Shown: positions 44,452 through 53,573 of the stretch, piece by piece
Numbering within the stretch: position 1 is the first letter of the stretch
Layout of the letters: every line of letters starts with the position of its first letter
Source of the DNA: Cyanobacteria bacterium M_surface_10_m2_119
GTDB lineage: Bacteria > Cyanobacteriota > Cyanobacteriia > PCC-6307 > Cyanobiaceae
Direction of reading: 5' to 3'
DNA length: 64,000 nt
Assembly (NCBI GenBank): GCA_016882525.1
Contig: VGPU01000002.1
Coordinates: 1-64,000 of the forward strand
Program-made: the position numbers and the translations under genes
Notes under the pieces: generated by a model
The model's database searches: none
Told to the model about the DNA's origin: nothing
What the model saw: only the letters and a program-made list of their open reading frames with translations

Positions 44452-46257
44452 TTGCGCTCTTCTCCCGCCACCGATGGCCCGCCCGCGCCGGTGCCGGCTC
44501 CCCAGGCCCGCCGCCTCTGGCTGGCAGGGCTCCTGGCTGGGCTGCTGCTGTTCGTGTGGCAGCTCGGCAGCACCGGCCTGGTGGATGAGACGCCCCCCTT
44601 GTTCGCCGCCTCAGCCCGGGCCATGGCCGAGACAGGGGACTGGCTGATCCCCCAGGTCAACGGTCTGCCCCGTTACGACAAGCCTCCCCTGGTGTACTGG
44701 GCGATGGGGCTGATCTATGCCCTGCCCGCCCAGTCCGCCTGGGATCCCCTCGGCACCTGGGCCGCGCGCCTGCCCTCAGCCCTGGCTTCGGTGGCGGTGA
44801 TGCAGGCCCTGTTGCAGACCCTGCTGCGCTGGCCCCAGGCGCGGCATCGGCCAGGCCTCACGGCCCTGGCCGCCGCCCTCGCCTGTGGGCTCTCCCCGCT
44901 GATGTTGATCTGGGGACGGATCGCCGTCAGCGATGCCCTCTTCAGTGGCTGCCTGGCGCTCAGCCTGCTCAGCTGCTGGAGCAGCTACGCCGGCGCCGGC
45001 CGGCACTGGTGGCGCGGCTGGGTCTTACTCGGGCTGGCCGTGCTGGCGAAGGGGCCCGTGGCCGTGGTGCTGCTGGGGCTCACCCTCGGGGGCTTCGCCT
45101 GGCTCCAGCGCGATCTGGCAGGACTGTGGCGCAGTCTCCGGGCTGGGCGCGGGCTGCTGCTCACTGGAGCGCTGGCCCTGCCCTGGTACGGCGCCGCCCT
45201 CCTGCGGGAGGGGGAGCCGTTCTGGCGGAGCTTCTTCGGCTACCACAACCTGCAACGCTTCAGTAGCGTGGTGAACAACCATCAGGCCCCCTGGTGGTTC
45301 TTTGGCCTGATGCTGGTGTTGGCGAGCCTGCCGGTCTCGCCGTTGCTGTTGCTGGGGCTGGGCCGGGCCCTTCGGGGGCCGGTGCCGCCGCCCGCCCTTT
45401 CCCTCCAACGTTTTGCCGCCTGCTGGCTGCTGGCCGTGCTGCTGTTCTTCACGGCGGCAGCCACCAAGCTGCCCAGTTACTGGCTGCCCGCCACCCCGGC
45501 GGCGGGCCTCCTGATCGCCCTGGCGGCCCAGCGCGGTGCCCGTCTGGCCTGGTGGCTCGTGCTGGCCCTCACCCTGATTCTGGCCACCGGCCTTGCCCTG
45601 GCCTCCATCTGGGTGCCATGGATCGTCACGCCGGAGATGCCCACCCTGCCGGTGGAGTTGCTCGTCAGCGGCCGCTTGCGCGTGGCGGCAGCCTGTTTTC
45701 TGCTGGCTGTCCTGCTCGGCCTGATCGGCTGGCGGCGGGCGCGGGTGCGCGCCCTGGTGTTGTTGCAGGTGCCCCTGGTGGCCTTCGTCCCCCTGGCGCT
45801 GCTGCCCCTGGCCCAGCTGGGGGACCGGTTGCGGGCTGAGCCCGTACGCCAGCTCGCGGCCACCGCTCGCCTCGCAGGGGTCTCCCTGCCCCCCTCCCAG
45901 CCCCTGGCGATGGTGGGGATGCTCAAGCCCTCCCTTCACTTCTATGGCCGCCGCGTGGTGGTCTACGAAGAGGCTGGACCGATCGGGCTGCTCAACCTGG
46001 CGGAGCGCCTGGAAAGCGAGCGACGCCGAGGCCAGAACCCCACCCCCGCCGCTGCCGGCGACCCCCTGCTTCTGGTGATTGATGACGCCACGGCCCGGCT
46101 CGCCCACTGGCAGGGGCTGGGCCACGAGCAACTCGACCGGGCGGGGATCTATGCCCTCTGGCGGCTCGATCGTGGTCGGCTCGCCGAGCGGGCCGATGCC
46201 CTGCGGCGACAGGGGCTCCGGTCGACCTGGCGTGAGCCCCGTGCCGAGCGCTACTGA
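44452..46257 (+). CDS. ArnT-like glycosyltransferase family 39/83 membrane protein
   Basis: A 601-aa polytopic protein with about 12 membrane segments in the first 440 residues. The first extracytoplasmic loop carries GLVDETPPLFAASARAMAETG, the acidic DE pair of ArnT/PMT enzymes. PRYDKPPLVYWAM follows as in ArnT. These transfer sugars from polyprenyl carriers to lipid or protein on the outer face. The start is a TTG at 44452. Its stop overlaps the convergent DUF721 gene by seven bases. Confidence 0.87.
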   Translation: MRSSPATDGPPAPVPAPQARRLWLAGLLAGLLLFVWQLGSTGLVDETPPLFAASARAMAETGDWLIPQVNGLPRYDKPPLVYWAMGLIYALPAQSAWDPLGTWAARLPSALASVAVMQALLQTLLRWPQARHRPGLTALAAALACGLSPLMLIWGRIAVSDALFSGCLALSLLSCWSSYAGAGRHWWRGWVLLGLAVLAKGPVAVVLLGLTLGGFAWLQRDLAGLWRSLRAGRGLLLTGALALPWYGAALLREGEPFWRSFFGYHNLQRFSSVVNNHQAPWWFFGLMLVLASLPVSPLLLLGLGRALRGPVPPPALSLQRFAACWLLAVLLFFTAAATKLPSYWLPATPAAGLLIALAAQRGARLAWWLVLALTLILATGLALASIWVPWIVTPEMPTLPVELLVSGRLRVAAACFLLAVLLGLIGWRRARVRALVLLQVPLVAFVPLALLPLAQLGDRLRAEPVRQLAATARLAGVSLPPSQPLAMVGMLKPSLHFYGRRVVVYEEAGPIGLLNLAERLESERRRGQNPTPAAAGDPLLLVIDDATARLAHWQGLGHEQLDRAGIYALWRLDRGRLAERADALRRQGLRSTWREPRAERY

Positions 46258-46826
46258 GGCCGGTCCTGGGGAGTGGCCTCAGGCGGCTGGTTGCTGGCCG
46301 TCGCCAGGTGCCGCCGGCGACAGAAGCTGCAGTGCCCCCAGCGGGCCATCTCACCCGCGGGGGCCGGGCAGCCACAGGCCGGGCAGCAGGCCATCCCATG
46401 CACGTCGGCCCGGCTGGGGTGTCGGGCCCAGGTCGCCTGCGTCTCCTCAGCGGCCGGCGGGGCCAGGGGTGCCGCGTGGTGCTGCTCGACCCGCAGCTCC
46501 CTCACGGGAAAGCCGGCCGCGCGCAGGCTGGCCAGCAGCTGGTGGCGGTGGTACTGCAGGGCCTGCAGCCAGGGGCCGGGCGCGGCTCCCACGGTGAGGC
46601 GCGAGCCCTGCAGCCGCAGAGGGCGGCAGTGGGGGGCCAGCTGGGCGCCAGCCAGGGCTGGCCAGCGCTGCCACAGGGCTGCCAGGTGACCCTGGCGCTG
46701 CCACTGTTGCTCGAGGCTGGCCAGACAGTCCTGTACCGGCGTGGCCGGAGGCCGGGGGGCCGGCATCAGCAGGGAGAACGCCCCGAGCCGCCGGCTGCTG
46801 CTGGGGTTGGGCGGCTGGGCGGGCAT
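46251..46826 (-). CDS. DUF721 (DciA-like) protein with a C-terminal Cys4 motif
   Basis: The 191-aa product has the DUF721 fold in residues about 25-120: DCLASLEQQWQRQGHLAALW, LRLQGSRLTVGAAPGPWLQAL and YHRHQLLASLRAAGF. DciA of this family loads the replicative helicase in many bacteria. The C-terminal part carries CCPACGCPAPAGEMARWGHC then SFCRRRH, a likely zinc ribbon not present in classical DciA. ATG 46826 is chosen; the track ORF from 47189 runs antisense through vipp1. Confidence 0.8.
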   Translation of the reverse strand: MPAQPPNPSSSRRLGAFSLLMPAPRPPATPVQDCLASLEQQWQRQGHLAALWQRWPALAGAQLAPHCRPLRLQGSRLTVGAAPGPWLQALQYHRHQLLASLRAAGFPVRELRVEQHHAAPLAPPAAEETQATWARHPSRADVHGMACCPACGCPAPAGEMARWGHCSFCRRRHLATASNQPPEATPQDRPQ

Positions 46827-46905
46827 GGCGACAACCGCGGCAGATCCGCCGGGCGGGTTGTGGTTAGCCTCCCAGCATCGCCCCGATCTGCCTCCTGCTC
46901 CACCC

Positions 46906-47694
46906 ATGGGCTTCTTTGATCGCCTCAGCCGCCTGTTCCGCGCCAATGCCAATGCGGTGATCAGCAGCATGGAGGATCCGTCCAAGATCCTCGACCAGTC
47001 CGTGGAGGACATGCAGCGGGATCTGGTGAAGCTGCGCCAGGCCGTGGCCACGGCCATTGCCAGCCAGAAGCGCATCCAGAACCAGGCCGAGCAGGCGGAC
47101 GCCCAGGCCAAGACCTGGTATGAGCGGGCTGAGCTGGCCCTGAAGAAGGGTGAGGAGAGCCTGGCCCGCGAGGCCCTCTCCCGCCGCAAGACCTACCAGG
47201 ACACTGCCACGGCCCTGAACGGCCAGCTCCAGAGCCAGGCGGGCCAGGTGGAGCAGCTCAAGAAGAGCCTGCTGCAGCTGGAAAGCAAGATTGCCGAGGC
47301 CAAGACCAAGAAGGACATGCTCAAGGCGCGCGCCCAGGCGGCGCAGGCCCAGGAGCAGCTCCAGAGCGCGGTGAGCGGCCTGGGCACGGACAACGCCATG
47401 GCCGCCTTCGAGCGCATGGAGGAGAAGGTGCAGTCCCTCGAGGCCCGCAGTCAGGCAGCTGCCGAGCTGGCTGGTGCCGATCTGGAGAGCCAGTTCGCGG
47501 CCCTGGAGGGGAGCGATGTCGACGAGGAACTGGCCGCCCTGCGCAGCCGCCTCCAGGGCGGTCAGCTCGAAGGGGCTCCGGAGCCGATCGCCCTGCCCGC
47601 GGAGGGCGGGCCGGCCCCCCAGCTGGAGCCTGCCCAGGTGGCCCAGGTGGATGCCGAGCTCGAGGAGCTCAAGCGCTCGATCGACAAGCTCTGA
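46906..47694 (+). CDS. vipp1: Vipp1 / IM30 (PspA family) membrane-remodelling protein
   Basis: A 262-aa largely coiled-coil protein. It opens MGFFDRLSRLFRANANAVIS and continues DPSKILDQSVEDMQRDLVKLRQAVA, the PspA/IM30 signature. The C-terminal extension (residues about 225-262, ending AELEELKRSIDKL) distinguishes Vipp1 from PspA. Vipp1 assembles into ESCRT-III-like rings needed for thylakoid biogenesis. The start is the ATG at 46906. Confidence 0.94.
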   Translation: MGFFDRLSRLFRANANAVISSMEDPSKILDQSVEDMQRDLVKLRQAVATAIASQKRIQNQAEQADAQAKTWYERAELALKKGEESLAREALSRRKTYQDTATALNGQLQSQAGQVEQLKKSLLQLESKIAEAKTKKDMLKARAQAAQAQEQLQSAVSGLGTDNAMAAFERMEEKVQSLEARSQAAAELAGADLESQFAALEGSDVDEELAALRSRLQGGQLEGAPEPIALPAEGGPAPQLEPAQVAQVDAELEELKRSIDKL

Positions 47695-47736
47695 ACCCGT
47701 TCTCCATACAATCGCCCTTTCGATCACGCTCCCGCC

Positions 47737-48057
47737 GTGTCCGTTGCCCAGCTCACCGACGCCAATTTCGAGACCGAGGTGCTGCAGGCCGCCACACCGG
47801 TGCTGGTGGATGTGTGGGCCCAGTGGTGTGGCCCCTGCCGCCTGATGGCCCCCCTGATGGACTGGGCCGCCGCCGAGTACGCCGGCCGCCTGGCGGTGGG
47901 GAAGCTGGAGGCGGATCCCAATCCCGCCAGCCGCGACCGGCTCCAGGTGCAGGGCCTGCCCACCCTCGTGATCTACAGGGGCGGTCAGGAGGTGGCCCGC
48001 CATGAGGGCGCCATGGCCCAGGCCCAGTTGAAGGCCTTCCTGGATGCCCATCTCTGA
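47737..48057 (+). CDS. Thioredoxin
   Basis: A 106-aa thioredoxin with active site WAQWCGPCRLMAP and the later cis-proline in VQGLPTLVIYRGG. It reduces target disulfides, receiving electrons from thioredoxin reductase. The start is a GTG at 47737 (MSVAQLTDANFE), 42 bp after vipp1. It overlaps the following aminotransferase start by 14 bases. Confidence 0.93.
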   Translation: MSVAQLTDANFETEVLQAATPVLVDVWAQWCGPCRLMAPLMDWAAAEYAGRLAVGKLEADPNPASRDRLQVQGLPTLVIYRGGQEVARHEGAMAQAQLKAFLDAHL

Positions 48058-49237
48058 TCGGCTGGCCCAGCTCGGCAGCGGCGTCTTTGCCCGCAACGAT
48101 CGCCGCAAGGCGGACTATGCCCGCCGCGCCGCTGATCCGGCTTCAGGTCTGCCCCCCCTCCTCGACCTCTCCCTCGGCTCGACGGATCTCCAGCCGCCCC
48201 CTGAGGCGATCGCGGCGATGGCGGCCCGGCTCGGGGAGCCCGCCAGCGCCGCCTACTGCCTGCATGCCGCCACGGCCCCCCTGCGCGAGGCGGTGGCGGC
48301 CTGGGCCCAGCGCCGCTTCGGCACGGTCGTTGACCCGGAAACCGAGGTGCTGCTGCTGGTGGGCTCGCAGGAGGGCACGGCCCATCTGCCCCTGGCCGTG
48401 CTCAATCCCGGTGACGCGGCCCTGTTGCTCGATCCCTACTACCCCTCCCACATGGGGGGCCTGCATCTGGCCTCGGCGCGGCCCCGGCTGCTGCGGCTCG
48501 ATGCAGCGGCCGCCTGGCGTCCTGATTTCGAGCAGCTCTCCCCTGCGGAGTGGGACGAGCTGGCTCTGATGGTGCTGGGCTTTCCCCACAACCCCACCGC
48601 CACCACCGGCGAGCAGGCCTGGGTGGATGCGGCGGTGGAAAAGGCGCTGCGCCATTCCGTCGTGCTGGCCCACGACAACCCCTATGTGGATCTGGCCCTC
48701 GACGGCACGGCCCCGGCCCTGCTGCGCAACCCGGCCTGGCGCCAGTGCGGGATCGAGTTTTTCTCGTTTTCCAAGAGCTGGTGCCTGGGGGGATATCGCC
48801 TGGCCTTCGCCATCGGTGCCGAGTGGCTGATCACGGCCCTGCGCCAGCTCAAGGGGGTGGTGGATTTCAACCAGTCCCTGGCCCTGCAGGCCGGGGCGAT
48901 CGCGGCGCTGGAGCAGGCCCCGCACTGGCCGGAGCGGCTCTGCGCCGTCTACCGGCAACGGCGCGATGCGATGGCCGCCGCCCTGGAGGCGGTGGGCTGG
49001 CCGGTGCCCCTGCCCTCGATGGCCCTCTATCTCTGGTTGCCGCTGCCTCCCCTGGCTGCGGATCTCGACTCCGAGCGTTTCTGTGCTGCCCTGCTGGAGG
49101 CCAGCGGCGTGGCCCTCACCCCGGGTCATGGCTTCGGCCCCGGTGGGGAGGGATGGGTGCGTCTGGCGCTGGTGCATCCCCAGGCGGAGCTGGAGGCTGG
49201 CGCCGCCCGCATCGGTCGCTGGCTCGCCAGCCGTTGA
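48044..49237 (+). CDS. Class I/II aminotransferase
   Basis: A 397-aa fold-type I PLP enzyme. The cofactor lysine is in FFSFSKSWCLGGYRLAF, and the family blocks LLVGSQEGTAHLPLA, FPHNPTATTGEQA and VLAHDNPYVDLAL are present. Resemblance is to LL-diaminopimelate and similar aminotransferases, but the exact substrate is uncertain. It begins inside the thioredoxin gene and its stop overlaps birA. Confidence 0.85.
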   Translation: MPISDRLAQLGSGVFARNDRRKADYARRAADPASGLPPLLDLSLGSTDLQPPPEAIAAMAARLGEPASAAYCLHAATAPLREAVAAWAQRRFGTVVDPETEVLLLVGSQEGTAHLPLAVLNPGDAALLLDPYYPSHMGGLHLASARPRLLRLDAAAAWRPDFEQLSPAEWDELALMVLGFPHNPTATTGEQAWVDAAVEKALRHSVVLAHDNPYVDLALDGTAPALLRNPAWRQCGIEFFSFSKSWCLGGYRLAFAIGAEWLITALRQLKGVVDFNQSLALQAGAIAALEQAPHWPERLCAVYRQRRDAMAAALEAVGWPVPLPSMALYLWLPLPPLAADLDSERFCAALLEASGVALTPGHGFGPGGEGWVRLALVHPQAELEAGAARIGRWLASR

Positions 49238-49989
49238 GGGCTCCGGCCCCCACAGTCCCCTGGCGGCTGCGGCGCCTGGCGGTGTGTGCCAGCACTGAGC
49301 GTGAGCTGGATCGCTGGCTGGCCGCTGGTGCCTCGGCGGCGGTGCAAGGGGGCCAGCGGCTGGCGGTGCTGGCCCGCCACCAGCGCCATGGCCAGGGTCA
49401 GCAGGGACGGATCTGGCTTGCACCGGTCGGCGGGGTGTGGCTCAGTGCCGCCCTCCCCTGGCCGGAGCGCCAGGGGGCTGCCCTGGGGCTGGCGGTGGCT
49501 GTGGGCGTGGCCCTCCAGCTGGAGCGCCTGGGGCTGGAGCCCCGCATCAAGTGGCCCAATGACCTGTTGCTCGGGGGGCGCAAGCTGGCAGGGCTGCTGC
49601 CGCGCCTTCGCCTGCGGGGCGAGCGGGTGCGTTGGGCCCAGGTGGGCCTGGGCTTGAACGGGGTGAATCGGGTGCCGGCCGGCGCGATCAACCTGGCGAC
49701 GGCCCTGGCGGGTTTACCGGCGGGTCCCGGCGCTGGGCGCGGGCGTCCCTGGCATCCCCAGGCCGTGCCTCGTCGGCTGCTGCCGCTGGTGCTGGCTGGG
49801 CTCGACTGGGCCGTGGCCCAGGCCGACGAACCGACACTGGTGCGTGCGCAGGCTGAGGCCCGCCTCTGGCGGCCCGCTGAAGGGGTGCAGCTGGCCGGCC
49901 AGCCGTGGCAGGTGGAGGGGCTGGAGATCGACGGGGGCCTGCGGCTGCGGCGGGGCGCCCTGCTCACCCGCATTCACCGCCAGTTCTGA
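49234..49989 (+). CDS. birA: Biotin--[acetyl-CoA carboxylase] ligase
   Basis: The enzyme biotinylates the carboxyl carrier protein of acetyl-CoA carboxylase. IKWPNDLLLGGRKLAGLLPRL and the C-terminal strands fit BirA. The biotin/ATP loop, GRGRRGR in Escherichia coli, reads GQGQQGRIW here, with Gln in place of two arginines. There is no N-terminal DNA-binding domain, so it is not a repressor. The TTG at 49234 overlaps the aminotransferase stop (TTGA) and gives 251 aa; the longer ORF is a shadow. Confidence 0.85.
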   Translation: MRAPAPTVPWRLRRLAVCASTERELDRWLAAGASAAVQGGQRLAVLARHQRHGQGQQGRIWLAPVGGVWLSAALPWPERQGAALGLAVAVGVALQLERLGLEPRIKWPNDLLLGGRKLAGLLPRLRLRGERVRWAQVGLGLNGVNRVPAGAINLATALAGLPAGPGAGRGRPWHPQAVPRRLLPLVLAGLDWAVAQADEPTLVRAQAEARLWRPAEGVQLAGQPWQVEGLEIDGGLRLRRGALLTRIHRQF

Positions 49990-50027
49990 TGCGGGCGAAA
50001 GCGGCACGGATTTTTACAATGCGGCCC

Positions 50028-51182
50028 ATGGCACAACGCACCACCCTGATCCGGCTCGCGCTGGCCCTGTGCGCTCCGGCCTCTCTGGCCGCTGTGCTGT
50101 GGTCTTCCCTGGCTGCTGCGGAGGAGCCGGCAGCGGAGATCACCGCCCCGGTGGCGGCTCCGCCACCGCCCCCAGCTGTCCCTGCCCCCGAGCGGCTGCA
50201 GGCGGCTCCGCCGCCTGCAGCCCTGCCGCCCGCCCAGCCCGCGCCCCTGCGTTTTGACCAGTCCCTCGATGCGCTGGTCAAGGAGGGCATCGTCAGCCCG
50301 GCGGAGCGCCAGCGGATCCGCACCGGTGCCACCACCACGCCCCAGCAATCGCTTGCCCACCAGCGGGCCTGCCGCAGTGGAGCGCTCTCCGAACAGGAGT
50401 GCCGCACCGGCGTGGTGGTGCGCTGGCGCGGGCGCAACGACCAGCCGTCCACCGAGGCCGATGCCCTGGCGGCAGCAGGGTCGGAGCTGGCGGTGGCTGG
50501 CGGCGTCTCCTTGCTCGGTGCGCCCCTCACCACCCCCCTCACCGTGCCGGTGTCGGCCCTGCTGGCGGGCCCTGGCGGCACCTTCAGTCTCGCCAGTGTG
50601 TTCGCGGTGACGCCACGGCCGGCGCCGGTGCTGGGCAATGGCAACCGCCGGCTGCTCTTTCCCCTGATCGGCTCGGCCGTCACCTCCAGTGAGTTCGGCT
50701 ATCGCCTCCACCCCGTGCTGGGGAGCTGGCTGATGCATGCGGGCAAGGATCTGGCCGCGCCCCAGGGCACCCCGGTGGTGGCCGCCCTGGCCGGTCGGGT
50801 GATGAGCAGTGGTCTAGCGGGTGGCTATGGCCTGGCCATCGAAATCGAGCACGAGAATCCACGCCGCCGCACCCTCTACGGCCACCTCAGCGAGCTCTAC
50901 GTGAAGCCCGGTGACCGGGTGCGCCAGGGGGAGGTGATCGGTCGCGTTGGCAGCACCGGTCTGAGCACCGGTCCTCACCTGCATTTTGAGCTGCGCCTGC
51001 CGGCCGAGGGCGGCTGGGTGGCGGTGGACCCGGGCGATCTTGACCCCGGCGCTGCGGCGGCCGGCAGTGATGCGATCGCCATGCTGATGGGGCAATTGCT
51101 CCAGCGGCTGGAGCGACCCCAGGCCCGGCGAAACCTGCCGCAGCAGACTGCCCTCGCCCCGTCGCCTGCCGCAGCCCGTTAG
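50028..51182 (+). CDS. M23 (LytM-type) metallopeptidase, exported
   Basis: A 384-aa exported protein: signal peptide LIRLALALCAPASLAAVLWSSL, a Pro/Ala-rich linker, a middle domain, then a LytM domain with zinc residues in HAGKDLAAPQG and HLHFELR. It probably cleaves or regulates peptidoglycan cross-bridges at the envelope. ATGs at 49989 (overlapping birA stop), 50019 and 50028 are possible; I take the last, which gives the best signal peptide. A TACAAT sequence at 50015 could be a -10 but is too close to be certain. Confidence 0.85.
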   Translation: MAQRTTLIRLALALCAPASLAAVLWSSLAAAEEPAAEITAPVAAPPPPPAVPAPERLQAAPPPAALPPAQPAPLRFDQSLDALVKEGIVSPAERQRIRTGATTTPQQSLAHQRACRSGALSEQECRTGVVVRWRGRNDQPSTEADALAAAGSELAVAGGVSLLGAPLTTPLTVPVSALLAGPGGTFSLASVFAVTPRPAPVLGNGNRRLLFPLIGSAVTSSEFGYRLHPVLGSWLMHAGKDLAAPQGTPVVAALAGRVMSSGLAGGYGLAIEIEHENPRRRTLYGHLSELYVKPGDRVRQGEVIGRVGSTGLSTGPHLHFELRLPAEGGWVAVDPGDLDPGAAAAGSDAIAMLMGQLLQRLERPQARRNLPQQTALAPSPAAAR

Positions 51183-51880
51183 CGCGCGCTGGTGATCCGG
51201 CCGTCCCGGAAGTGCACCACCTGGTCAGCCCGGGCGGCGACATCGTCTTCGTGGGTCACCAGCACCAGGGTGATGCCGCTGCGGTGCAGTTGGTCGAAGA
51301 TGGCCAGCACCTCCTCGGTGGTGCGCGAATCGAGGGCGCCGGTGGGCTCATCGGCCAGCAACAGGGCCGGCTCGTTGATGATGGCCCGGGCTATGGCCAC
51401 CCGCTGCTGCTGGCCACCGGAAAGCTGGTTGGGTTTGTTGTTCAGCCGCTGTCCCAGACCCACCCGCTCCAGGGCCTCCTGGGCCCGCCGGCGCCGCTCG
51501 GCTGCCGGTACGCCGGCATAGACCATCGGCAGCATCACGTTCTCCAGGGCCGTGAGCTGGGGCAGGAGGTGAAACTGCTGGAACACAAAACCCAGCTGGT
51601 GGTTGCGCAGATCGGCGAGGGCATCGTCGTCGAGGGTTTCCACCGGCACCCCATTGAGGCGGTAGCTGCCGCCACTGGGTCGATCCAGGCAGCCGAGGAT
51701 GTTCATCGCCGTGCTCTTGCCGGAGCCGGAGGCCCCCATCACGGCCAGGTAGTCGCCCTGGTTGACCCGCAGATCGAGGCCGTCCAGAGCACGCACCTGG
51801 GATTCGCCGACGCCGTAGATCTTCTCCACCCCGATGAGCTCGGCGACGGGCCGGCAGGGGGCTGGCTGGCCTGGCTGCAT
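51179..51880 (-). CDS. ABC transporter ATP-binding protein, MacB/DevA-like
   Basis: A 233-aa ATPase with Walker A GASGSGKSTAMNIL, signature LSGGQQQRVAIARAI, and Walker B ALLLADEPTGALDSR. The family matches LolD/MacB/DevA, which pair with FtsX-type permeases to move lipids, glycolipids or peptides across the envelope. No permease gene adjoins it here. Its start shares one base with the ndhB stop (TGATG). Its stop overlaps the M23 peptidase stop across TTAG. Confidence 0.92.
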   Translation of the reverse strand: MQPGQPAPCRPVAELIGVEKIYGVGESQVRALDGLDLRVNQGDYLAVMGASGSGKSTAMNILGCLDRPSGGSYRLNGVPVETLDDDALADLRNHQLGFVFQQFHLLPQLTALENVMLPMVYAGVPAAERRRRAQEALERVGLGQRLNNKPNQLSGGQQQRVAIARAIINEPALLLADEPTGALDSRTTEEVLAIFDQLHRSGITLVLVTHEDDVAARADQVVHFRDGRITSAR

Positions 51881-53454
51881 CAGCTCAGGGCTGCCTGAAG
51901 GAGAGGGGTCCCCGCCACGGCCTGGCTGGCCCAGGTGAACAGGGGGCTCGAGAGGATGCCGCCAACAGCGGTCACGATCACACAGCCCACCAGAGCCGTG
52001 CGCAGAGCGGGAAGACCGGGCACGCGCCAGTTGATGGCCGGGTAGGCCTTCACCACATCGGAGGCTTCCTGGGGCTCCTTCACCACCATCATCTTGATCA
52101 CCGAGATGTAGTAGTAGATCGAAACAACGGAGGTGAGCAGGCCCACAACCACCAGCAGGTATTGGCCATCGGCCCAGCCCGCGAAGAAGAGATAGATCTT
52201 GCCGAAGAAGCCCAGCATCGGCGGAATACCTCCCAGGGAGAGGAGGCAGAGGCTGAGGCCCAGGGTGATCAGAGGATCCTTCTGATAGAGACCGGCATAG
52301 TCGCTGATCCGGTCACTGCCGGTGCGAAGCGAGAAGAGGATGATGCAGGCGAAGGCCCCCAGATTCATGAACAGGTAGGCCGCCATGTAGAGCACCATGG
52401 CGGCATAGCCGTCCTCGGTGCCGCACACCAGGCCGATCATCACAAAGCCGGCCTGGCCGATGGAGCTGTAGGCCAGCATCCGCTTCATGGAGGTCTGGGC
52501 CAGGGCCACCACATTGCCCAGCACCATGCTCAGCAAGGCCAGCACGGTGAACAGCAGCTTCCACTGGGTGTCGAAACTGCCGAAACAGCCCACCAGGATG
52601 CGCAGGGCGAGGGCGAAGCCGGCGGCCTTGGAGCCCACCGAGAGGAAGGCCACCACCGGCGTGGGCGAACCCTCGTACACGTCGGGGGTCCACTGGTGGA
52701 AGGGCACCGCGGCAATCTTGAAGGCCACCGTGGCAAGCACGAACACCAGGGCCAGGGCGGCGATCGGTGAGGTGCTGGTCTGCAGGGCCACGCCCACAGC
52801 CTCCAGGCTGGTGGAGCCGCCCGTGAGGCCGTAGAGGAGAGAGGCGCCGTAGAGAAACACGGCCGCGGCGGCCGAACCCACCAGCAGGTACTTGAGCGCG
52901 GCCTCGGAACTGCGGGCGTCGCGCTTCATGTAGCCCGAGAGCAGGTAGCTGGCCACCGAGAGGGTTTCCAGCGACACGAAGATGCTCACCAGGTCGGTGG
53001 AGCCGCACAGGAACATGGCCCCGAGGGTCGCCGCCAGCAGGATCGCCGCGTATTCGCCTACCGGCGTGCCGCTGCGCTCCACATAGCGCCAGCTGAGCAT
53101 CAGGGTGATCAGGGTGGAGGCGGCCACCACGGCCCGGAAGGCGACCGCCAGGTTGTCGGCCAGGAAGCTGCCGAGGAACGAGGGGGCCAGGTCGGGGGCG
53201 CTCCACTGCAGAGCCAGCAGCACCAGGGCACCCCCCAGACCGGCGTAGCTGACGGGTGGCACCCAGCGGCTGGCCGCCTTTTCGCCAGCCAGATCCACCA
53301 GCAGGCAGAGCACCAGAGCCAGCAGCACCGCCCCCTCCGGCGCAATGGCGGCGGCATTGAGCTGCAGGGCCAGGCTCGAGACGCCTGTGCCGTTGCCGAT
53401 GGCGTCAACCGCCGGATTGACCGCGGTGAGGAGGGCGCCGGGCAGGGACATCAC
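51880..53454 (-). CDS. ndhB: NAD(P)H-quinone oxidoreductase subunit 2
   Basis: NdhB is a proton-pumping membrane subunit of the cyanobacterial NDH-1 complexes for respiration, cyclic electron flow and CO2 uptake. The 524-aa protein has about 14 membrane helices and the family blocks [40 protein letters not shown] and [18 protein letters not shown]. Length is as expected. It diverges from topA, leaving 119 bp for both promoters, and leads into the ABC ATPase. Confidence 0.96.
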   Translation of the reverse strand: MMSLPGALLTAVNPAVDAIGNGTGVSSLALQLNAAAIAPEGAVLLALVLCLLVDLAGEKAASRWVPPVSYAGLGGALVLLALQWSAPDLAPSFLGSFLADNLAVAFRAVVAASTLITLMLSWRYVERSGTPVGEYAAILLAATLGAMFLCGSTDLVSIFVSLETLSVASYLLSGYMKRDARSSEAALKYLLVGSAAAAVFLYGASLLYGLTGGSTSLEAVGVALQTSTSPIAALALVFVLATVAFKIAAVPFHQWTPDVYEGSPTPVVAFLSVGSKAAGFALALRILVGCFGSFDTQWKLLFTVLALLSMVLGNVVALAQTSMKRMLAYSSIGQAGFVMIGLVCGTEDGYAAMVLYMAAYLFMNLGAFACIILFSLRTGSDRISDYAGLYQKDPLITLGLSLCLLSLGGIPPMLGFFGKIYLFFAGWADGQYLLVVVGLLTSVVSIYYYISVIKMMVVKEPQEASDVVKAYPAINWRVPGLPALRTALVGCVIVTAVGGILSSPLFTWASQAVAGTPLLQAALS

Positions 53455-53573
53455 AGCGGCTCTAGGGCCAGGGTTTGTTGCGCGTGACTGTAGCGGCGCT
53501 GTTCCCGGCCTTCCTGGTCCGCCACTTCCGGACGGGTGGTGCGATAAAGAGGGAAGCGGTCGTCCACCTGCCT

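Noticed and set aside
46827-47189. N-terminal extension of the DUF721 ORF
   Set aside because: It is antisense to the start of vipp1 and has no domain; the DUF721 match begins after the ATG at 46826.
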